Positions 34,717 to 46,172 of a stretch of 64,000 bases of DNA are shown here, piece after piece. The notes beneath the pieces are model-generated. The model ran no database searches. It was not told the DNA's origin and saw only the letters and a program-made list of their open reading frames with translations. The stretch comes from Buxus sempervirens. Its lineage: Eukaryota > Streptophyta > Magnoliopsida > Buxales > Buxaceae. The DNA is taken from NCBI GenBank assembly GCA_947561395.2, contig OX387184.1, positions 36,136,766-36,200,765 on the forward strand. The letters are read 5' to 3'. The position numbers were made by a program, and so were the translations under genes. Position 1 is the stretch's first letter; every line of letters starts with the position of its first letter.

Positions 34717-35834
34717 GAAAGGAATAATACCTAGTGATTTTGAGACCTTCTTGAGGTGTGCAGGCTCCTCCTTGCAGCAAGCACAAGAGTTGGAGCCTCT
34801 CCTTGTGACACCAACAACAACCTCCTTCTTTTGTTGAATGATAGAATGAAGAAGAAGAAGGGAACCAAGGGGTAGAATAGTCTTGGGAGGATATTTGGAG
34901 GGTTTAGGGGCAAAGAGAGATGAAAGGGGAGGGATCCGAACCAGCTTGGAGGGGTAAGGCTAGCAACCAAAGCTAGGGGTTTGCTGGCCTATTTATAAGC
35001 AAGCTTTTGTATCCGGCCTTGATGGTTGGATACACATGATTGTGTGTGTATCCGACCACCAAGGTCAGATACACTAGCTTCCCTTTTTATCCGACATAAA
35101 ATGTTGCATACAAAAGACAATCATTCCGAAAAATTAATTTTTTCAAAAAATCTATCGGAAAATCCGACAGGATTTCAGGGAAAATCTTTTGTATCCGAAA
35201 ATAAATTTCAGATACAAACAAATGCATGTATATCCGACCATATATGTCAGATACAAAAAGGTGAATTTTTTTATATTTACAGATTGCCCCCCGGATTTGA
35301 CCGATTTGACTGATTTGACCGATTTGACACTTGAGATAATCGCAGATTGCCCCCGGATATTCACGGATTAGTCCCTGAGATATTTTTATATTAATTTGAT
35401 ATTCGTGGATTCATCCCTGAGATATTTTTCTGCTCTTTTGGCACGTGTGTAGTTTCCGGTATTGCTGCCGTAGAACTTTAACTGCTCATATCTTCTTCAT
35501 TCGGACTCCGATTCTGGAAAACTCAGTTGCGTTAGAACCGTATCGGAGTCCTCTATTCATTTGGGTAGGGTTAAGTGGCTGATTTGAGGTTTAGTAGAAA
35601 GTCAATTTCTGCTCCCCTCAAGTTTGATCGGCCTGCAAATCCTTCATCTGGGCTCCAATTCCAGCAAACTCAGTTGCATTGGAACCGTGTCGAGATTCTC
35701 TATCTATTGAGATAAAGCAAGGTGGCCAATTATCACTCAATCAAAAATTCAACTTTTGTCCCCTTAGGGTTTGACTTTCCAGCTAGGGTTTGCATTTCCG
35801 GCACTTCCGGGGGTGCAAAAATGAGGTGCTTACA
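34717..35834 (-). repeat. Right part of the 3' LTR of element E
   Basis: It ends GAGGTGCTTACA and is followed by the polypurine tract. A minus-strand TATA box (TTATAAATAG) lies near 34990. Palindromes of TATCCGA...TCGGATA type lie at 35008-35072, 35189-35218 and 35227-35257, in the place where the C1 LTR has AACCGAAA palindromes. The left part was displaced by the insertion of C1. Confidence 0.82.
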
Positions 35835-35850
35835 GCTGCCCCTTTTTGCC
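35835..35850 (-). other. Polypurine tract of element E
   Basis: On the minus strand GGCAAAAAGGGGCAGC directly precedes the LTR start TGTAAGCACCTC. It is nearly the same as the family A tract at 4980-4992. Confidence 0.85.
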
Positions 35851-37951
35851 GGAGTCACCTTGCGGATGAACGGCAAATAGAGAAAAATAATCTTGTTATT
35901 GCGCTTGGCATTTCTATTGACATGGTCGACAAGCTTAGTCCTTTGAAGTTTTCATTGGGAGGGGGAAGCGTCCAGATGATTTAGCGCCACTTCCCAGCTT
36001 CAGAGTTTCCTTACCCTTTTGCTTTTCGGGTTTTTGCAGGGTAACTCTTCAGTTTTTAGTTTATGTTTGAAAAGATATTAGATTGGACTTGAGCTCTTCA
36101 ACCTGTTTCGGCATTGATGCCGGGCACTTGACAACATTCTTTCCTTCTTGTTTGTTCTATTAAAGCTTTTAGATGATTCCAGATTTCTAATTCTTTTTAT
36201 CTTTTCCTTTGGACTTAGGACAGTTTTTTTTAATGTTTGGGGGTTGCTTAGGGGGAGGGAAGGACAAGGAAAGGAGGAAGGAAGAGAGAAGGAGGAGGTG
36301 CTGTTGGTGAGGGGGTGCTCTCAGTGCTGTCCGGTGCCTCAAGGGAGCTCACACACCTGCCCTATTCTATGTACAAAAGTGTTAAATCAAAAATTACAAA
36401 AGGGGCCATTTCGCTCGACGAGATCTTCACTTCCGCTTTTTCTTCTTCATGTCTTGCCACTTCTTCTGCAACGCCCTCTCTAGTCGACTCTCCTTTTCTA
36501 GGTGAGGTAGGGGCCTTCTAGTTCAGAGCGACTCCATTGGGGATTGGCGGGAATCCCCTACCTCACTTCTTATTCTTAGCAGGGCCTTATTTTTGACAGG
36601 CGTGGGGCTCTCTTGGGAAGAATGCTCTGCTGGGGATGAGTGGGGTCCCTTACGTCGTTATTATTCTTTGTAGGGCCTTTTCCTTCTTCTTGGGTGCGAG
36701 CTCATCATGTTTGTTTGCATTCCTGTTGAACACGAGGAAATTCCACTAGGGATTGGCATGAGCCCATTTTGTCTTTCTTCTGTTTCCTTTCGCGAAGCCG
36801 ACCTCTTCAGACTGGGTGAGGCTTGGGAGAATTGAATTATCGGGTATCACTCTCTTATCGTTGGAAAGACTCCACTGGGGATTTAGAGGACATTGCACTT
36901 CGTTTGTTGAAGGAACTCCACTGGGGACTAGGGGGAGGATGTCCATTATCTCACCTTTGCTGTACCTGTAGAGGCGGGTAAGGAACATCATGTTAGTTGT
37001 GGACTAGCTGGGGAATGCAAAACATTCTTTTTATTCTCTTCTTGCTCTGAGCCTTTTACCCATTGCAGCTAGAAGCGGCCTCTGCCAAGGTTAAGAGATT
37101 ATCAACTCAGGTTAGTAGCACAATGTGGAGCTCAAAATAGTTAAGCAGAATAATTACAGAGAAAACAGGTGTGTCAGTGTGTGCCGGTGTTTGCAATATC
37201 AAAGAAATTTCCACGGTCAGATGGGACTTGGAGTGCTTGGTATTTTCAGTAGCATTGTCATCACGGGCCACTGTGAAGTTTTTGGCTTGGGCACAACCTG
37301 CCGGTCTGGGCCCCTTTGGTTTGTTCATCTTTCTCAGCTTACTGTCTGCCACTGTCACTGCTCTTTCTGTACCTTGCTCTGCCCAATCCAGATGTGACCA
37401 GTTTTTTTTTTACTAACCACACAACGCCTTTTTTTCGAGTTTTCGCTGTGTTCAGCCTTTTTAGGAAATTCTGAATTCCGTCGTCGCCGACGAATGCAGA
37501 CTTAACTGTTTGCCCTGGTCATTCCTTTTGGGATCCGAGAGGTCTTGAAGATAGGACGAAATGTAGGCTTGGTATTGGTTATGAAAGAAAGGATAAATGT
37601 GCTCAAAAAGCTTAGCTACCTGGGTTTGCAAAGTGTGCTACTTTTATTGTTGGTGGGACTTACATCCTGGCTTATTTGTATCTCTATTTTTTTCGTTGGG
37701 TAAACATTTCCCCATTTTCTTTGTTTCTTTTTTTTTCTATTGCATTTTCTTTTCTTTTTGGCAAGAATGCCCTGTTCCTTTTTTGCTTTGCCAGGAATGC
37801 CCTATTTGATGTATAGAACACTTGTAGTGGGTTGAAAGAATTTTAAGGCTCAAAATTGTCTAACTAGGGGAGAACTTAAGGTGCTTGGAAGGATTTATAG
37901 TCTAAAGGAGAGTCAAAGATGGCCCTTCTTCATTTACCAATCAGAATGATC
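35851..37951 (-). other. 3' untranslated region of element E between integrase and polypurine tract
   Basis: About 2.1 kb without a recognisable protein on either strand. The corresponding place in the family A element carries the antisense PMD gene. The most regular feature is a set of five ACTCCACTGGGGAT-like motifs at 36528-36930. Pyrimidine-rich plus-strand stretches (for example 37680-37790) are low complexity. Confidence 0.6.
36528..36930 (+). repeat. Five primer-site-like motifs CTCCACTGGGGAT
   Basis: Copies at 36528-36550, 36623-36640, 36740-36757, 36868-36884 and 36914-36930 share the core CTCCACTGGGGA with up to a few changes. Two also share a following TTGGC. The core equals that of the element's own primer binding site but on the opposite strand. 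Confidence 0.6.
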
Positions 37952-39463
37952 TTAGGCATAGTACAGTTTGTCTGCGTCCGCATTTATCGGCTCAGGAAAA
38001 ATTGCCCCATCCATCTCTTGTAGGATGAGTGCTCCTCTGGACAGAACCTTGTGGACTACGAATGGCCCTTTGTAGTTTGGTTTGAATTTCCCTCTATTGT
38101 CTTCTTGATGGGGAAAGACTCTTTTCAACACCAGATCTCCTACCTTGAAATGTCGTGGCTTCACTTTCTTGTTATAGGCTCGCGCTACTCTTTGTTGGTA
38201 GAGTTGGTCATGACACAGAGCCTTGATTCTCTTTTCATCCAACAATTGTAACTGGTCAAATCTGGATTCTTCCCATTCCACGTCACTGATATTCTGATCG
38301 ACGAATCTGTACTTCCATGGGGAGGACTGCTTCCATTCCATATACCAGGGAGAAAGGGGTTGCTCCGGTTGATATTCTGATCGACGTCCGATAGGCGTGC
38401 AACGCATAAGGCAATTTCTCATGCCAGTCTCTATAGGTGACTACCATTTTCTCGAGTATTCTCTTTAGATTCTTGTTGGTGGCCTCTACTGCTCCATTCA
38501 TCTTGGGTCAGTATGCTGTAGAGTTCAAATTTCTGATCTTCAGATCTTTGCACATCCTTTCCATGTCCTTATTATTCAGATTCTTTGCATTGTCTGTGAT
38601 GATTGCTTCCAGCACATCGTAACGATAGACTATATTGTTTCTGATAAACTTGAGTACATGAGATTTCTTCACATCCACAAGGGACATGGCCTCTACCCAC
38701 TTGGTAAAATAATCAATTGCCACTAAGATGAACCTATGCTCATTCGAAGCCTTCGGATGAACCTGGCTTATCATGTCGATACCCCAGATGGCGAACAGCC
38801 AAGGTGATGTCATGGAGTATAGTGTATTTGGCGGCGCATGGATGTGGTCCGCATAAATCTAGCACAACTGGTATTTCCTAACATGAGCGTTGCAGTCTGC
38901 TTCCATGGTCCTCAGTAATAGCCCATTCTTAGGATCTTCCTTGCTAGCATGTGCCCATTCATGTGTGCGCTGCACAATCCTCCGTGGACTTCCTCAATTA
39001 GCTTCTGTGCCTCATCTTCTCTGACACATAGCAGTAGGGAGTCATTGTATGACTTCTTGTACATCCTGCCCCCACTGTGGAAATACTGCCATGCCAATCT
39101 TTGAATAATTCGCTTTTCCGAAGCTGAGGCACTCTCTGGCAGAATTCTATATTTTAGGTATCTCTCGATGTCTACGTACCAAGGCTCTTCCTCAGGCGCG
39201 CTCTTCTCAACGCTGAAGTAGTAGACAAGGTAGCGCCGAATCTCCATCTCCAAAGGTTGCACCCAGGTGTCATTGCTGATGGTGGCCATGGATTCCAGTG
39301 TGTCCAGCACATCTACAAACTGATTCCTGTCTCGTGGCATGTAATCGAATGTTACACTTTCGAATTGCTCCTCTAGCTCTTTGACCAGTTCTTGGTAAGG
39401 TACCAATTTCACATCTTTGGTCTTCCAGTCCCCTATCACTTGATAGATGATAAGACTTGAGTC
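37952..39463 (-). pseudogene. pol: Element E integrase (Tat type)
   Basis: The N-terminal part contains VTFDYMPRDRNQFVDVLDTL from the end of the second RNase H, then the zinc-binding region (EVHGGLCSAHMNGHMLARKI). The core has the first Asp in WGIDMIS, the second in IITDNAKNLNN and the Glu in NGAVEATNKNLKRIL, a Tat-type motif. The C-terminus reads VGDLVLKRVFPHQEDNRGKF and ends with the stop at 37952. Internal stops and frame changes lie near 38920-38830, 38513 and 38400. A frame that begins in the neighbouring solo LTR (39559) reads into this gene only by accident. It inserts cDNA; this copy is inactive. Confidence 0.92.
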
Positions 39464-39468
39464 ACCGA

Positions 39469-42442
39469 TGTAACGCCCCGAACCCGGGTCAGTGCAAATC
39501 GGCACCCAACCCGAACCCAGTTCGCTACTGTAACAACCCAAGTCCGATTCAACAACCAAACTCGAGATGTTACCACAAAGCTAGGGTCAGATACATACCA
39601 AGATTCACAATAATTTTAAAACTTTAATGAATTATATCAGAGTTCTGGTGGCCAATAAAAACAATTCTTTATTCAATAATATCAATTCAGTTTACAATAA
39701 AGTTTATTTAATCAACATGTGACATTAGTACCAATTACAATTCTACCCATCAAATTACAACCCCATCTTCGCGATCTCTCCAAGCAACCTGAAAAATAGG
39801 GGAAAACGGAGTGAGATTTACATCTCAGCAAGTAGCAGGTGCATGCAATTAGAAACAGTCCAATGTAAGCAAATATTAATGAGGTATTCGATTAATCAAC
39901 GATAAGACGAGAAATTCCAATTATCCATGGCAATTACAATTAAAGCGATAAAACAAATGATCATGTATAAATACCAGTAACTTGATGTTAACGAGGTAAA
40001 ACCGACAAAAGCGATAAAACACGTGCCATTGCAGGACTCACAAAGATGATAAGTATTTGAGATGACACTTGACTAAATGCTATACCACCGTGCGGCTTAG
40101 GGGCAGTGCTACTAATGATACTCAAACCCCATGTAGCGCAGCTTAGACAAGAGCCGTAGTCACCGACTTATTGCACACGAACTCAACAGAGTTGGCATGT
40201 ACCACCAGCATGCAGCACCAGAATCAATACATGGAGGTGACCGCTTATCCACATGTACAGGGAATCACCAGTGGCTCACCGGGGTGTCCCTCCAGACATA
40301 GGACCTTCCCAGAGCAAACTAACTTGCAAGGGAAGCGCACTCGCACAAAGGAGTAACTCAACCCAAACTAAATACCACTTAGCTAACCAGCCAAAACTAT
40401 GGATCCATATACAGCTAAGCCCACTGACACAAACCACGATAAAACCACATACGGGAGGACACACTACTGTAGGAGGCATATACACTTTTACCCGTAAAGG
40501 ATTACACATCTCTACACAGAGGATTACCCATCTCTGCCGTAAAAGTTAGTATCAACTCAACCACAAAAGCCGTATAACCCAACCGTAAAAGTAAAGTGAA
40601 CAACATCATACCACATACCTAACCATACCCAAGTATTCCATTCCATGTGAAATCCATGATTCAATCCTTACTAATTCCATTAAAGGCTTTTTCAGAATAA
40701 CATATGCAATTTCTTAATTATATTCGAATAAAGCTCATGTATCATAAATTCGATAGAAACCAGAGTTTATGCAATTCCAGAATCCAACATTCATATTGAA
40801 AGCTCAAATAAAGTAAAACAAATCTTACTTAGAGTTTCCTTTAGTTTCTTTTAATTAATCCCTTTTATTAGAATCCAATTTCCTATCTTAACACCTAAGC
40901 TAGTTTATATTTAAATTTTCTGTATTTTATTTCCCCAGCATGTTCTACAGACCTAAAATAAAGTTTAGAAGATGTTTATAAGCTATAAGTACCACTAGTA
41001 TTATTTTTAGCAATATCCATACCCTTTGACCCTTTTATAGACAACCCTTTCATTGAAACCTTCAATTTATTGGTTAATCTTTCCAATTTAATTTTATAAT
41101 TTTTATACCTTAGTTAGGTCTTTATAAAGATGTTAACATGCTTAACTAATCAAAAAAATTATTGGACAGTTATTCAAATTACAAAATCCCAAAATCTGCA
41201 AATTTTACATAGAGCGCCGACCTCTACAGGGCTGGGCGATCCTAGGCGCTCGTGCAAAATTAAACAGGATTTTCTAGATTTTTAAAGTTCGGATTTTTAT
41301 GCTCTTGCTATATGTTTTTTTGGTCTAATTTAATCTAATAACATTCTAAAACATTCCTAAAGCCTTCTAGATCAATTCTTGTTAATTAAATACCATCCTA
41401 TAATTAATTTCATGATTAAACCAAGTTTTCTTCTTTATTTCAATAAATCCTTCAAGAATACCAATCAATAACGTATAACCCATTTGATTCCAAGTAAATA
41501 CTGTTCCGACTAATCCGTTCAATCAATATTAAATCACAAAAAACGAAATCATGCAATTCCTCACGTTTTCCAAAGGTTACTACTTGCCTTATACGCTAAA
41601 TCCTTCTTCCATTGAAACTTCTAATTCTGGACCTTACTTTTGCTCCCAAATGCACCAAGCTAACTCTCCCAATTCAAATCTCCACCGTACACAATGTAGC
41701 TCCATCAGTGAAGACCAAAACCTCCAAATTTGAAGGCGATCCACCGCACGGATTTTCCCCGATCAGGTTTTAATGATGGCTGGTCAGACACCTCCATTAG
41801 CCACCTTTTTCCTTTCTCTCCCTCTTTTCTCTCCATAATAAACCCACGAAAATTCCCTCTTGTTTTAAGCTCCTATTTATATTAGGCTTTAGAAGTCCTA
41901 AAACAACCCTAATTGGCTACTTTAATTTGGGCTAACCCAACCATGGTCTAATTAATGTCTAATACCTTCTAATTTAATTCCTACTTTTTCTCCACGTTCT
42001 ATTTTTCTACTAAAACAATACTAATCAATTCTCTTATTATCTAAACATTCTTTACAAGCTATTTTCGTGTCTAATAATTACTTAAACATTAAATATCACC
42101 TAAAACCTTATTTTCTCCAAATTAATACGTGAAATCTCCTAATTACCCTTTTTCCCACTTTTAGGCTTTTATTAATTTCTTTTAATTTCTAAATTGTCAA
42201 AATAAATTATTTCCTTCTATTTTCTAATTCTAGTTATTATTTAATGATCTAATTATTAATTACCCTTTTCTGAAAATTACCAAAATACCCTTTTTACTCT
42301 TTTAGGCTAATTTCATTAAAATTCTTTCCTTATTTACAATTTATGACCTATTTGAATTACTTACCTCTAAATCTTCACTTAACTCATATTTTCTTTTATT
42401 TATTATTTATTTATATATTAGGTGGAAATTCGGGGTTTTACA
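39469..42442 (-). mobile_element. Solo LTR, family D, between RNase H and integrase of E
   Basis: The plus strand begins TGTAACGCCCCGAACCCGGG and ends GGGGTTTTACA; length 2974 bp. ACCGA flanks it at 39464-39468 and 42443-42447, a perfect duplication. Removing it joins the second RNase H (ending ELKVFG) to DSSLIIYQVIGDW. A CCGTAAA-rich degenerate array lies at 40485-40600. No coding region is seen. Confidence 0.92.
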
Positions 42443-42447
42443 ACCGA

Positions 42448-45004
42448 ACACCTTCAACTCTTGTATGCGCATCTCGATTGCCGCCTACAGGCCTAACACA
42501 CATGCTTCATATTCGGCCATGTTGTTAGTGCAATCGAACAAAAGCTTTGCTGCTATCGAGTGATGGCCACTATCTGGGGATATTAACGCTGCTCCAATCC
42601 CCTTTCCATTTACATTGACTGCCCCGTCAAAGAACATCTGCCACTTTGTTTCCTTTATCTCTTCTGCGGATTCTGTACACATCACATCTTCGTTTGGGAA
42701 GTGAGTCAGGAGTGGTTGGTAGTCTGGCAGGGGATGCTCTGCCAGGTGGTCTGCTACGGCTTGTCCTTTTATTGCCTTCCTAGTCGTATAGACGATGTCA
42801 TATTCGAACAAAAGGACTTGCCACCGAGCTACCCTGCCTGTGGAGATCGGCTTTTCAAAGATATACTTCAATGGGTCGAGGTTCGAGATCAGTAAGACTG
42901 TGTGACTGAGCAAATAGTGTCGGAGCTTCTGAGCTGCCTAGACCAAAGCGCAACATGTCTTTTCAAGCTCTATGTATCTAACTTCAAAGTTGGTAAATTT
43001 CTTGCTCAGGTAGTAGATTGCTTGTTTTTTCCTTCCTTTCTCATCGTGTTGACCTAACACACATCCCATAGCCGTCTCGAAAATTGTCAGGTACATAATC
43101 AAGGGTCGTCTCGGGACTAGCGGGACCAACGTCGGCGGACTCATCAGATAGGCCTTGATCTTATCAAACGCTACTTGACAATCTTCATTCCAAATTACAG
43201 GGTTATCCTTCTTTAGCAGCTCGAATATAGGTTCACACACAGGAGTCATCTGCGCGATGAACCGACTAATGTACTGCAGTCTGCCCAAGAACCCTCTTAC
43301 TTCCTTTTCTGTCACTGGAGGAGGCATTTCTAGAACTGCCTTTGCTTTGACGAGGTCAACCTCAATCCCTCGCTTGCCCACTATGAATCCGAGAAGTTTT
43401 CCCGAAGTAACTCCAAACATGCACTTGTTTGGGTTGAGCCGGAGCTTGAGCTCTCTGAGTTTATCAAACATTTTCCCCAGGTTCACCAAATGATTTTCTT
43501 CTTCCTTTAACTTCGCTATTATGTCATCCACATACACTTCCATCTCTTTGTGCATCATGTCGTGGAACAACAGGGTCATTGCACACTGGTACGTAGCGCC
43601 CGCATTCTTTAGTCCGAATGGCATCACATAGTAACAGTAAGTGCCCCAGTGTGTGATAAAAGATGTCTTCTCCATATCTTCAGGTGCCATCCTTATCTGG
43701 TTGTAACCAGAGAAGCCGTCCATGAAAGAGAACATTGAATGCGTTGCTGCATTGTCAACCAGTACATCAATGTGCGGCGACGGGAAGTTGTCCTTCGGAC
43801 TTGCTCTATTCAAATCTCTGTAGTCAACACACATCCTGACCTTCCCGTCTTTTTTGGGAACAGGCACGATGTTGTCTAACCACCCCGAATAGTGCGTTAC
43901 TTGCAAGAATTCGGCATCCAACTATTTGGTGACCTCTTCTTTGATCTTCAGGGCCCATTCCGGTTTCGTGCGGCTGAGCTTCTACTTCACAGGTATGGCC
44001 TCAGACTTTGTTGGTAACCGATGCACAACCAAATCAGTGTCTAACCCGGGCATATCCTCATATTACCATGCAAACACGTCAGAATAAGATTTAAGAAAAT
44101 CAATCATCTGTTTTCTCAATAATTGTGACAGCTTTTTACCGATTTCGAGTATCCTGGGTTGTGCTATTTCACTTATGTCAATTGGCTCTGTTTCCTCAAT
44201 GTTGGCCTGGAGACCCTTTTCATGCCTTTCCAAAGCGAGTTGGATTTCAAGTGGGGTCTCCCATGATCCATCGTCGTCCTCATGCTTGAAAGGCTCACAG
44301 GAGACGATGTCTGAATCTTCTTGCTGTAATGGGCAAGTGCCCCAATCTGACTTGTCGAATTCTTGCTCGTTTTCAGGATTGGACACCAGCTCATGCTTTC
44401 ATTTATTATTGCCATATGAACTGGCTTTTCAATTTCTTCTTGTTCTTTTTGTTCAATTATGGCAACCTTATTATCTATCCCGTGCCCCGGCTCTTCCGGA
44501 TGTGCGTCGGGATTGACACTAAGATTGCAATCCTCAAGTTTCTTGTTTTTGTTATTTTTGTTTTTAGACAAATGCAAGTAGTAGGAATCATTCAGATATT
44601 TATTGAAAATCTTAGCAGCAGCTACAACAGAAATTTCAAAGGTGGCGAAAACCCCCTTTGACATATTTACCCTACAGATTGCAAAAGGCATGGTGCTCCA
44701 GTTCTTCAGCGGCGCTTTGTCCTCCTTGTTGATGACAACCATCTTCTCCAGTTCTCCAGCCAGTACCATGTTGGCGCTATCGTCGGATGAAATGCAGACG
44801 GGATCGTTTGCCGTGCCTGCCGCAAGCTTGTTTTGGCTTCTCTCCGACCTGGGATCATACTCTGATGATACCCTTACCCATGATCCACTGAGGGGAATTG
44901 CTGTCAGTATTTCTGTGTCAGGTGGCATGTAGGCAATGGTGACCTCGTTGGCCAGATCAACTCTGGGTGGTGCGATAGCCAAAGGTATTCCAGTTGGTAT
45001 GCTG
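42448..45004 (-). pseudogene. pol: Element E reverse transcriptase and dual RNase H
   Basis: From 45004 the frame continues from the protease part across the solo LTR (MPSIPTGIPLAIAPPRVDLA), through a spacer, to DFLKSYSDVFAW. RT has NIVPVPKKDGKVRMCVDYRD, PFGLKNAGATYQ and the catalytic YVDD near 43523-43534. The first RNase H lies around 43000-42700. The second, archaeal-like RNase H is clear as WQMFFDGAVNVNGKGIGAAL and CTNNMAEYEACVLGL, the mark of the Tat lineage. TAG stops at 43985, 43924 and 42487 fit CAG codons, 42940 fits TGG, and a TAA lies near 44063. The enzyme would copy RNA to DNA; this copy is inactive. Confidence 0.93.
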
Positions 45005-46172
45005 GGCATTGTAAAACCCTGAATTTTCAGTAAATAAATAAATAAAAATTTAATACGAATATTTGGAGTGTCAATGAATTTGTCAAAATAAATTGGGGAT
45101 TTAATATAAAGGAATGATTTGGGGTACTTATAATTCGTTTGGGATTTATAACAGACTAATAATGACAAAGAGAATAAACTTGGAAATTTCGGAAGAAATT
45201 GAATGGGTAGATGTGAAAATATTAAGAGAAGGATATTTTGGTCAATTCACATTAATTATCGGTAAATAATTAAATACATTAATTAAAATTGTTTTTAGAA
45301 TTGAGAAATAATAATAGATTTAAATTGGGGTTTAGATTGTCTATTAACAATGGTATTTAAAGCTTAGTAATTGGAATAATGGCATATTGGTAATTATGTT
45401 TGATTTGAAACCTGAAGTTGAGGAGATGAGAATTTTATTGAAGGATATTAATTATAATTATAGATGATCACACTGATCGAGGAGATCTGGAGTTTGACAC
45501 AGATCTGACCGTTGGATCGCGAGATATCCAGGTAAGTGTGGGTTAACGGTCTTTATTAAATCTAACGGGTGGATAAGTATGGAACAAGACCGTAAGGAGA
45601 TACGTGGGATCAGAGGAGAATAAAATAGGGTTTTTATATTTTATGTGGGGTTGATCGTAGGGGAGTTTTAGTTTTTGGGTTCTGGCGGCTAAAGAGAGAA
45701 AAACGAACAAGAGAGAGAGGGAGGCCGAGAGAAGAGGAAGAAGGAGCAGCCAAGGAGATCGTCATCTCGAAGGGGCTTGGGTTGCTGCGAAAGAAGAAAT
45801 CAAAGTCACACGAAAGAGAAAGAGGTGGAAGAAGGTGTTCTTTAGCGAACAGAGGTAGGTAGCACCGGTTACTCGTTCGTTTTGGTTTCCTGCAGTTTAT
45901 TCAATATACGTATATTGTCTGATATTAATTTTATATGAATGTTAGAAGCGATTAGAACACAAAAATATGATTTTTAGAAACTCCGTTCGTCGTTTTGGTT
46001 AGAGCGCCGACCGTGCCTGCACTTGGCGCTCCTCAGCGCTATTCGGCGTTAGTTGAAATATTTAGAGCGCTCGTGATCGCCGACTAACAGTCGCTCGGTG
46101 CTCGCTTTATTTAAAACGAAACACGCGAAGCGCGTTATCGCTCAAGAGCGCCGACTTGGTCAGCGTACCTAG

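Noticed and set aside
36148-37416. Host gene in the 2-kb region left of the E integrase
   Set aside because: Frames are short, overlap on both strands and have no domain. The region lies between integrase and polypurine tract and belongs to the element.
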